Position numbers and translations under genes: made by a program. Below, in pieces: positions 29,382 through 36,461 of a stretch of 64,000 nucleotides of DNA; positions within the stretch are counted from its first letter, which is position 1; each line of letters starts with the position of its first letter. The notes below the pieces were generated by a model that did not search any database, was not told the origin of the DNA, and worked only from the letters and a program-made list of their open reading frames with translations. The stretch is from Alteromonas sp. BL110 (GTDB lineage Bacteria > Pseudomonadota > Gammaproteobacteria > Enterobacterales > Alteromonadaceae): NCBI RefSeq assembly GCF_003443615.1, contig NZ_CP031967.1:930001-994000 (forward strand). Direction: 5' to 3'.

Positions 29382-29416
29382 AAAAAAAGCCGGTCACCAC
29401 TAAGGCAACCGGCTTT
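29382..29416 (-). terminator. Rho-independent terminator of acnB
   Basis: AAAGCCGGTTGCC pairs imperfectly with the GACCGGCTTT arm, followed by a run of seven T on the minus strand. It lies 18 bp behind the acnB stop. Confidence 0.88.
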
Positions 29417-29433
29417 GTAGTTTATACACTATT

Positions 29434-32046
29434 TTAAGCAACATTCAACGTTGGAATAATGCGCGCTTTAGCTTCTTCTTCCGCCTTTTTAAAGCTAGGC
29501 ATTTTGTCGAAGTTTAAGTAGCGGAATACTTCTCCCGACATTGCGTTAATTTTGCTGGCGTATTCCATGTATTCTTCGGCAGTTGGAATGCGCCCCACAA
29601 TGGCACCAACCGCGGCAAGCTCTGCTGAGGTTAGATACACATTGGCTCCATCACCTAAACGGTTAGGGAAGTTACGGGTTGATGTTGAAAGCACTGTGGC
29701 GCCTGCATCTACCCTTGCTTGGTTGCCCATACAAAGTGAACACCCCGGCATCTCGGTGCGTACGCCCACGCGACCGTAAATGTTGTAATAGCCCTCTTCC
29801 ATTAGCTGGGCCTTATCCATCTTAGTGGGTGGCGACATCCATAAACGGGTTGGAAGTGTTTTATTGTATTGCTCAAGTAACTTACCGGCTGCACGGAAGT
29901 GGCCAATGTTTGTCATACATGAACCAATGAATACCTCATCTACCTTGTCGCCCGCAACGTCAGATAAGGTTTTCGCATCGTCAGGATCATTTGGGCAGCA
30001 CACGATAGGCTCTTTAATGTCGTTAAGGTCTATTTCAATAACCTCGGCATATTCAGCATCCGCATCGGCGCGCATTAATTCTGGGTTCGCTAGCCACTCT
30101 TCCATTTTCTGCGCGCGGCGCTCTAGCGTACGAGGGTCGCCATAACCTTCGTTGATCATCCAGCGAAGCATGGTTATGTTTGAACGCAAGTATTCTGCAA
30201 TCGACTCTTCAGAAAGGTTGATAGTACAACCTGCAGCTGAACGTTCTGCTGACGCATCAGACAACTCAAACGCCTGTTCTACAGTGAGGTTTTCCAACCC
30301 TTCGATTTCTAAAATACGGCCAGAGAACGCATTGATTTTGCCTTTTTTCTCTACCGTTAATAGCCCTTGTTTAATGCCATATAACGGAATGGCATGTACA
30401 AGATCACGCAAGGTAATGCCCGGCTGCATCTCACCTTTAAAGCGCACCAATATAGACTCAGGCATATCTAGGGGCATAACGCCCGTTGCTGCAGCAAACG
30501 CCACCAAGCCAGAGCCCGCAGGGAACGAAATACCCAATGGGAAACGAGTATGCGAGTCACCACCAGTCCCTACTGTGTCAGGCAGCAGCATGCGGTTTAA
30601 CCAGCTATGGATAATGCCGTCACCGGGGCGAAGCGATACCCCACCCCGATTCATAATAAAATCAGGTAGCGTGTGCTGGGTTTCAATATCCACCGGCTTG
30701 GGATAAGCGGCAGTGTGACAGAATGACTGCATGGTTAAATCAGCCGTAAAGCCAAGGCATGCTAAATCTTTAAGCTCATCACGTGTCATGGGGCCTGTAG
30801 TATCTTGCGAGCCTACGGTTGTCATTTTAGGCTCGCAGTAGGTGCCGGGGCGAATGCCTTCAACACCACAGGCTTTACCTACCATTTTCTGCGCAAGCGA
30901 GAAACCCGCTCCGCTGTCTTTCGGCTGTTCTGGCGTGCGGAATAGATCCGTTGGTCCCAAGCCTAATGTTTCCCGAGCTTTTTCGGTAAGACCGCGCCCA
31001 ATAATCAAGTTAATACGTCCGCCGGCACGCACCTCATCTAAAATAACTTTCGATTTATAGCTGTATTCAGCAAGTAGCTCACCGGTTTCGTGATTAGTAA
31101 TTTTTCCTTCAAATGGATAGATGTCTATTACATCACCCATGTTCATTTTTTCCACATCGGCTTCAAATACTAATGCACCCGCGTCTTCCATAGTGTTGAA
31201 GAAAATAGGTGCGACTTTGGAACCGATACATACGCCACCACCACGTTTATTAGGCACACCCGGCAAGTCTTCGCCAAAGAACCATAAAACAGAGTTAGTG
31301 GCCGACTTACGCGATGAACCTGTACCTACTACATCACCGACAAAAGCAACGGGGTAGCCCTTACTTTTGACTTCTCCTATTTGCGCCATTGGTCCTTTAA
31401 CGCCTGGCTCCTCTGGCTCGAGCCCTTCGCGAGGCATTTTGTAAGCAGCGAGCGCGTGCAATGGAATATCTGGGCGAGACCATGCATCCGGAGCAGGTGA
31501 TAAATCATCGGTATTGGTTTCACCTGTAACCTTAAACACCGTGTAAGTAATTTTATCGTCCATTAGCTTGCGTGATGTAAACCACTCGCCTTCAGCCCAA
31601 GATTTAATAATATCAGTGGCGTATTCATTACCCGCTTTGTGCTTCTCTTCCACATCGTGATAGGCATCAAACATCAGCAACGTGTGTTTTAACTCCTTGG
31701 CAGCCAATGGCGCAAGGTCTTCATCGTCAAGTAGCTCTACTAACGTCGCAATGTTATAACCGCCATGCATATTTCCCAGCAATTCAACAGCTTTCTCTTT
31801 TGAGATAAGTTCACAACTGTCTTCGCCTTTTGCAATGGCACTTAAGAAACCAGCTTTGACGTAAGCCGCTTCATCAACACCTGGCGGCACACGCTCTGAG
31901 AGCAGCTCTAATAGGAATACTTCTTCACCTGCTGGCGGGCTTTTCAACAAATCGACAAGGGCTGCTACCTGTTCTGCATTAAGAGGTTTTGGGGGGATAT
32001 TTTGGGCTGCACGTTCTTCAACGTGATTGCGATAGTCTTGTAACAC
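29434..32046 (-). CDS. acnB: bifunctional aconitate hydratase 2 / 2-methylisocitrate dehydratase
   Basis: AcnB interconverts citrate and isocitrate in the TCA cycle and dehydrates 2-methylisocitrate. The protein aligns with E. coli AcnB from end to end: HEAT-like N-terminus (YRNHVEERAAQNIPPKPLNA), swivel domain (TNTDDLSPAPDAWSRPDIP) and Fe-S domains. I start at a GTG at 32046 with an AGGAAGAG Shine-Dalgarno. This gives 870 residues and puts the three cluster cysteines at 710 (GSCMTN), 769 and 772 (GCSLCMGNQ), the same numbers I know for E. coli AcnB. The longer frame to 32109 adds 21 residues. A divergent second copy lies at 36462-39272. Confidence 0.97.
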   Translation of the reverse strand: MLQDYRNHVEERAAQNIPPKPLNAEQVAALVDLLKSPPAGEEVFLLELLSERVPPGVDEAAYVKAGFLSAIAKGEDSCELISKEKAVELLGNMHGGYNIATLVELLDDEDLAPLAAKELKHTLLMFDAYHDVEEKHKAGNEYATDIIKSWAEGEWFTSRKLMDDKITYTVFKVTGETNTDDLSPAPDAWSRPDIPLHALAAYKMPREGLEPEEPGVKGPMAQIGEVKSKGYPVAFVGDVVGTGSSRKSATNSVLWFFGEDLPGVPNKRGGGVCIGSKVAPIFFNTMEDAGALVFEADVEKMNMGDVIDIYPFEGKITNHETGELLAEYSYKSKVILDEVRAGGRINLIIGRGLTEKARETLGLGPTDLFRTPEQPKDSGAGFSLAQKMVGKACGVEGIRPGTYCEPKMTTVGSQDTTGPMTRDELKDLACLGFTADLTMQSFCHTAAYPKPVDIETQHTLPDFIMNRGGVSLRPGDGIIHSWLNRMLLPDTVGTGGDSHTRFPLGISFPAGSGLVAFAAATGVMPLDMPESILVRFKGEMQPGITLRDLVHAIPLYGIKQGLLTVEKKGKINAFSGRILEIEGLENLTVEQAFELSDASAERSAAGCTINLSEESIAEYLRSNITMLRWMINEGYGDPRTLERRAQKMEEWLANPELMRADADAEYAEVIEIDLNDIKEPIVCCPNDPDDAKTLSDVAGDKVDEVFIGSCMTNIGHFRAAGKLLEQYNKTLPTRLWMSPPTKMDKAQLMEEGYYNIYGRVGVRTEMPGCSLCMGNQARVDAGATVLSTSTRNFPNRLGDGANVYLTSAELAAVGAIVGRIPTAEEYMEYASKINAMSGEVFRYLNFDKMPSFKKAEEEAKARIIPTLNVA

Positions 32047-32132
32047 AGTCTCTTCCTCTAAGTTAGCTTGCGCAATGGGAGTAAACGGTCTTGTACGCAC
32101 TTGACGCAAGGAGTGTTTAATTAATCATCAAC

Positions 32133-32160
32133 AGTATAACTTCACAGGCTAAGTTTTGAA
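32133..32160 (-). promoter_or_regulatory. likely acnB promoter
   Basis: On the minus strand TTCAAA, 16 nt, TATACT forms a fair sigma-70 promoter about 80 nt before the GTG start. The 362-bp gap to the ligase gene (32047-32408) is otherwise AT-rich and without a gene. Confidence 0.45.
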
Positions 32161-32408
32161 ATTTTTAGCCCCTATTATCCGCTTATAATCGCTATTCATA
32201 ACATTACTTTTGAAAGCTAAAAGCGATTAAAGGGCTGTACATAAAGTGACAAAAACAATTACTGGTTAAGTAAGTTATAGGGTTTTATATTTTGAAGACA
32301 AGGGGGTAGCTTTATGTGACGCTTGTTCAATTGAAGTGCATCGTAAAGGATAGATAACAGCTAATTGAAGGCTCGATATTGAGGCTATTTCGCTAATTAA
32401 TAAGGGTA

Positions 32409-33362
32409 CTATTTTTTTGATAAGTCAAAGCCGGGTCTAGTGCGAAGGTAGCTCGCAAACTTTGGCTTACCGTTTTTCGTTACACCGTAAAACTTAAAGG
32501 TTACCCAGCTACCTATAGCCGGAGGCGCTTGGCGCTCTTTGTTAGAAAATCCCGTTCCCAGTTTAAATCGAATGCCGTCAGATGTTTCTACCAACAGTGA
32601 ACCCATCATGCCTTTAAATTTTCCTTTCCCTGGAAGTTGCGCCAACACTTTCGCTTCAGCATCTTCAAAATTTTTTACCTTTAGTAGATTGTCACTACGC
32701 CCTGTCTGGTAAAACGCCTTCCCGCGATGAAGCATCAGCCCTTCACCACCGTTTTTGGTTACTTTTTTAAGTTCTTCTTCGAGCGCGGTTAGAGACAAAA
32801 GTTTAAACTGAGGGATCACGGCAAACGTGGGGTTGGGAGTGGCCTTTTTAAGGCTATTAAGCTTGTTCAGTCGGCTGTCAAAACGCTGTCCTGCTACAGG
32901 CATGTCGAAGGCCATAAACCTAACTTTAGCCCAGCGTGTGTCTGGTATAGACGCTGCTGCAATGTCGTACGCGGTAGTTTCGGCCCCAGTCAAAGAATTA
33001 GCGACAAGGTGCGACTTCCCTTCCGTTAACTTAGAAAGCACGATGGAAGCTGTAAGTTCAAATTGCCCTCTTTCTATCCAAAGTTCACCGTCGATAGTCG
33101 CTTTAGGCCAATTGACGGTAAACCAAGCTGGCGCAAATATTTTGTTGTTGTTTCGAGTCCTAAGTTCAGTGCCATCCCATCGTGCCCGAATACCGTCTAA
33201 CTTTTCGCTCACCCAGTAATCGGTGATGTTTATATCTTGGCGGCTGTGTTCATATTGCTTGGCAAGCTGCAAACCGTCGACAATATCAAGCTTGCTCTGT
33301 GCACAAACGTGAGAAACTGCCGTGATTAAAAACACACAGGCAGATGTCAGAATATAACGCAT
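32409..33362 (-). CDS. periplasmic ATP-dependent DNA ligase (Lig E type)
   Basis: A 317-residue minimal ATP-dependent DNA ligase with a cleavable signal peptide (ending SHVCAQ). The nucleotidyltransferase motifs are visible: motif I SEKLDGIRARWDG with the adenylated Lys, the RTRNNNKIFAPAWF motif, IDGELWIERG, NGGEGLMLHRG (motif IV), LLKVKNFEDAEAKV (motif V). An OB domain follows (GMMGSLLVETSDGIRFKLGT). Enzymes of this kind join nicks in double-stranded DNA; the signal peptide places it in the periplasm, where a role in DNA uptake or extracellular DNA has been proposed for the family. It is separate from the cell's NAD-dependent LigA. Confidence 0.93.
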   Translation of the reverse strand: MRYILTSACVFLITAVSHVCAQSKLDIVDGLQLAKQYEHSRQDINITDYWVSEKLDGIRARWDGTELRTRNNNKIFAPAWFTVNWPKATIDGELWIERGQFELTASIVLSKLTEGKSHLVANSLTGAETTAYDIAAASIPDTRWAKVRFMAFDMPVAGQRFDSRLNKLNSLKKATPNPTFAVIPQFKLLSLTALEEELKKVTKNGGEGLMLHRGKAFYQTGRSDNLLKVKNFEDAEAKVLAQLPGKGKFKGMMGSLLVETSDGIRFKLGTGFSNKERQAPPAIGSWVTFKFYGVTKNGKPKFASYLRTRPGFDLSKK

Positions 33363-33424
33363 TAGCTCTTTCCATAAGTTATTAAACGGAGTCCGTTAAA
33401 GCCATTAGAAAGAGACTAAAACGA

Positions 33425-33458
33425 CAAAGGCAGAGTAGATTACTCTGCCTTTGGACTT
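33425..33458 (-). terminator. perfect 13-bp hairpin, likely terminator of the esterase-lipoprotein operon
   Basis: CAAAGGCAGAGTA pairs perfectly with TACTCTGCCTTTG around a 3-nt loop. The tail on the minus strand (TCGTTTTA) is modest. It lies behind the small lipoprotein gene and before the ligase start. Confidence 0.7.
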
Positions 33459-33502
33459 TTTATAACTGTACGTTGGAAGGTTTTTGTTTGGCTGAAAAAA
33501 TC

Positions 33503-33784
33503 TTAGTCAGTGATGATATCAAGAACTGAGATAAGCACATCCTCGGCTAATGCCTCACCAAACGTTCTTTCTTCGTCACGTCTCTTTTGGTAGGTCTCTA
33601 AACATGCGTTTAGCCGCTCATCGGCCGTATTCACTTCATAAACTTCAACGCGATTAGCTTGCTCAATACAGTGTTCAGTTTGCGCTGTCGAAACAGAACT
33701 GCAACCGCTCGTTACAGCGCAAATCCCAATAATAAAAACGGTAGTAATATTGTTTATACGATTAATTTTGCTTTGGTATTTCAA
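33503..33784 (-). CDS. small lipoprotein of unknown function
   Basis: A 93-residue protein with a lipoprotein signal (FIIGICAVTSGC, acylated Cys28). The mature part is short and charged, with cysteines in EHCIEQ and LNACLETYQKRRDEERTFGE. I do not recognise the family. It begins 6 bp behind the esterase stop, so the two genes form an operon. Real-gene status is supported by the lipobox and the tight spacing. Confidence 0.7.
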   Translation of the reverse strand: MKYQSKINRINNITTVFIIGICAVTSGCSSVSTAQTEHCIEQANRVEVYEVNTADERLNACLETYQKRRDEERTFGEALAEDVLISVLDIITD

Positions 33785-33790
33785 AGTAGC

Positions 33791-34969
33791 TTACTCATCC
33801 AGTAAATCATGCAAACGTTTTTGTCTATCTGTATAAACTTGGTAACCATCGTGCTGCGGTGTCGAAAGCTCCAAAGCCTTGTTTACACTCTCAAGTGCTT
33901 TTTTATACTCACCCATTTGCTCGTAACCATACGCTATGCCGTTATACGGGTCGGGCATTTCAGGGTACTTAGCTATATCGTGCTTAAACAGCTCAATAGC
34001 CTTTTCGTAATTTTCAGAACGCACATAATGATAACCTAATTCTCGAATTACCCATTCAGGCGCCTCTAATTTCTGCCCGCGTTGCTTTGAAACGCGATCG
34101 TAATATTTGCCAATGCTTTGAATATTACCATCGAACTGTTCAGGCCTTAAATAAGCTGACAAGAACAGGTTGTGATAAGCACTAAAAATAGACGCTGCCG
34201 TAACCAAGTTGTGCCGAACACCGGCATAGGCATCATTTACCCACCTCAAACCGGCAGGTTGGTTTGCCCGCATACCCGAAATCATATCATCATAGTAGGG
34301 TCGCATTGGCGCCGGTTCGTTGCCTATGGACGTATAGATATAGTGATCCAATTGACTGGAAGATTTAAAAAACGCAACAGTTCTTTTTGCCGGCGCGCCA
34401 TAGTTCCACCACACCGCAGGACTATAGGCAATCACAGCATTAAAGAGCTCAGGATTTTGAGTGAGCGCATACAACCCGAATACCCCACCCGCGGATCCCC
34501 CGGCTATCACCCGAAAGTCATGCACCCGGTATTTATTCTCAACCATTGGGATAAGTTCAGTGGTTATAAAAGACAAAAAGTTTGCCCCGCCCCCGCCATA
34601 ACCTACAGGCCCGTATGGGTCTTCATTTGCCGTAGGGAAAAGATCTCGAAAACGATCGGTATTTTCAATGGCGACTATAATTACTTCTGGCGCAGCATTT
34701 TCAGATTGAAGTGATTCAAGTACCGCATTCATTATAGGTAGATAAACCGCACCATCTAGTCGATAAATTACAGGGTACTTCTTGTCAGAGTTTTCGGCGT
34801 AGCCTTTAGGAAGTTGAACAACGATTTCTCGTTCTTCCTTTAACACTTTAGATTGAAACTTCTCTACTTTCAGTTCGTAGTTTTTTGCTTCTTCGTTAGG
34901 TTCGGCCTGAATAGACGAGTGAGCAAAAAAACACACTAATACGGTTAGCGTAATACACTTGAATAACAT
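33791..34969 (-). CDS. exported alpha/beta-hydrolase (putative esterase) with C-terminal TPRs
   Basis: A 392-residue protein with a signal peptide (to about SIQA). The hydrolase domain is of the putative-esterase (IroE/Fes, antigen-85-like) family: EREIVVQLPKGYAENSDKKY, VIYRLDGAVYLPIMN, the nucleophile elbow GGSAGGVFGLYAL, and AYAGVRHNLVTAAS as the likely catalytic His region. The C-terminal 90 residues are TPR repeats (EKAIELFKHDIAKYPEMPDP, GEYKKALESVNKALELSTPQ). It probably cleaves an ester in the periplasm; the substrate is unknown. AAAAGGA precedes the ATG. Confidence 0.85.
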   Translation of the reverse strand: MLFKCITLTVLVCFFAHSSIQAEPNEEAKNYELKVEKFQSKVLKEEREIVVQLPKGYAENSDKKYPVIYRLDGAVYLPIMNAVLESLQSENAAPEVIIVAIENTDRFRDLFPTANEDPYGPVGYGGGGANFLSFITTELIPMVENKYRVHDFRVIAGGSAGGVFGLYALTQNPELFNAVIAYSPAVWWNYGAPAKRTVAFFKSSSQLDHYIYTSIGNEPAPMRPYYDDMISGMRANQPAGLRWVNDAYAGVRHNLVTAASIFSAYHNLFLSAYLRPEQFDGNIQSIGKYYDRVSKQRGQKLEAPEWVIRELGYHYVRSENYEKAIELFKHDIAKYPEMPDPYNGIAYGYEQMGEYKKALESVNKALELSTPQHDGYQVYTDRQKRLHDLLDE

Positions 34970-35312
34970 AAGGGTTAAGTCCTTTTATTTAAGAGTATCC
35001 AATAAGATCTATGCTAATCGCTTAAATAGGCAGATTTTTATGGATACGTTAATTATTTAGGTGAGCTTTTACTTAACATTACTTGGTATACAAATTTTAA
35101 GCAACAAACTAAAAGAGTTGCCTGCGCTCACACCTTTATTAATTGCTATCATCACCATAATAAAGTTGCCGATATTTAGCGATCTTATTGGCTCGAACAT
35201 TGCCCTAGTGTTTAATTGAGGCTGTTCCGATAGCTATTTATCTCAATTACGTACAGTTCTCTCTCATCAACCGCACCTCATTGGTGCAAATAATAAATTT
35301 AATAAGGTCACT

Positions 35313-36317
35313 ATGCGCTTAAGTAGTTTTGTTTTATTCATGTGTATATCGCTATCGTCTTTAGCAAATGACGATACTAGTCAGTACGGTCCAAAAGATT
35401 TTTCCAATGTTACAAACAAATGGACAGCCGTGGTTGCTGCTTACGAGCCAGAAATTGAAGCCATTGACGCCGCATTTGCAACCATGGACGACGCTCAAAT
35501 TACGCAAACTGTTTATATTAAAGGGGTTAAATATCAGTTAGGCACTTATAAAGGTGAGCCCATTGTTGTATTTAGTACGGGTGTCAGTATTACCAACGCA
35601 GCAATGACCGTGCAGATGGCGTTGGATTACTTCCCTATTGATAAGCTGGTTATGATGGGTATTGCAGGGGCTATAAACCCGAAATATACACCAGGCGATA
35701 TCGCAGTGCCTGAACGCTGGTACTTCCATGACGAATCTGTCTATATAAACCCAAAGAAAGGTGACGCTAACACCTATGAGCTTCCTGACTATTACGCTAA
35801 ACAGCTAGAGTATTACAAAGCGCGACGGGAGACAGATAAGCACGCACCCGACTACAAAAACATTGGTTTTATTCACCCTACCGAGGTAGCTGTAGTTAAA
35901 GAAGGATGGGACACCCGCAGAAGAATGCCCTATTTTACTGCCGATAAAGCATTGTTGGAAATGGCAAAACGCGCGCTCACAAAGATCCCGCCTATCACTA
36001 TGCCATCTGGTAAGGAAATACTGATTGATATAGGTGGAAATGGAGTAACAGGTTCAGTATTCGTAGACAATGCTAAATACCGAGAGTGGCTGCGCGACGT
36101 CTACACGGCTGATGTTGCAGAAATGGAATCAGCAACCGTCGCACAGGTGAGTTTTGTTAACGACGTAGATTGGTTAATTATCCGCTCAATTAGCGATTTA
36201 GCCGGCGGTCAGCACGGTAAAAATGTTGAAAATGTATTTGACGCAATAGCCTCTGGCACAGGCACCAAGCTGCTACTTGGTATACTTGACGAGCTTGTAG
36301 CAACCGCTCCCGAATAA
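35313..36317 (+). CDS. secreted nucleoside phosphorylase / MTA-SAH nucleosidase-like protein
   Basis: A 334-residue protein with a signal peptide (ending SSLAND). The body is a PNP_UDP_1 fold: WTAVVAAYEPEIEAID, VFSTGVSITNAAMTVQMALD (phosphate/ribose site), VMMGIAGAINPKYTPGDIAV, and the C-terminal ADVAEMESATVAQVSF with IRSISDLAGG, where MES/D motifs bind ribose and base. It probably cleaves N-glycosidic bonds of nucleosides or thioadenosines outside the cytoplasm. Substrate and phosphorylase versus hydrolase activity are unresolved. AAGG precedes the ATG. It is divergent from the esterase gene; the 343-bp gap between them (34970-35312) is AT-rich and without a gene. Confidence 0.85.
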   Translation: MRLSSFVLFMCISLSSLANDDTSQYGPKDFSNVTNKWTAVVAAYEPEIEAIDAAFATMDDAQITQTVYIKGVKYQLGTYKGEPIVVFSTGVSITNAAMTVQMALDYFPIDKLVMMGIAGAINPKYTPGDIAVPERWYFHDESVYINPKKGDANTYELPDYYAKQLEYYKARRETDKHAPDYKNIGFIHPTEVAVVKEGWDTRRRMPYFTADKALLEMAKRALTKIPPITMPSGKEILIDIGGNGVTGSVFVDNAKYREWLRDVYTADVAEMESATVAQVSFVNDVDWLIIRSISDLAGGQHGKNVENVFDAIASGTGTKLLLGILDELVATAPE

Positions 36318-36325
36318 CCGATAAG

Positions 36326-36392
36326 TGGGGTCAGAGTACATTTCTCGCCAATTGAAGCAGAGTACTTTCTAATTAAATGTACTCTGACCCCA
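36326..36392. repeat. REP-like palindromic element with 18-bp arms
   Basis: TGGGGTCAGAGTACATTT at 36326-36343 and its exact reverse complement at 36375-36392 flank a 31-bp loop. The GGGGTCAGAGTAC core resembles REP sequences mobilised by RAYT-type (REP-associated tyrosine) transposases. No transposase lies in the window, so this would be a non-autonomous copy. It sits between a gene end (36317) and a terminator, a typical neutral location. Confidence 0.7.
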
Positions 36393-36404
36393 TTATTTCA
36401 GGTA

Positions 36405-36437
36405 TAAAAAAAGCCCCAACCTTAGCTGGGGCTTTTT
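36405..36437. terminator. bidirectional terminator between nucleosidase gene and second aconitase gene
   Basis: AGCCCCA and TGGGGCT pair around an 8-nt loop. There are A runs on the left and T runs on the right, so it can stop the plus-strand gene ending at 36317 and the minus-strand gene ending at 36462. Confidence 0.88.
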
Positions 36438-36461
36438 AACGTTTTGTCTAGCGGTAAGTGC

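Noticed and set aside
30152..30706. 184-codon frame antisense to acnB
   Set aside because: It is the shadow of a strongly conserved gene; the protein is low-complexity and has no ribosome-binding site.
34172..34714. 180-codon frame antisense to the esterase gene
   Set aside because: Lies wholly within the esterase coding region and reads as an Arg/Ile/Tyr-rich shadow.
36326..36392. Complete insertion sequence
   Set aside because: Only 67 bp, no coding capacity and no target-site duplication that I can see; a REP-like element fits better.
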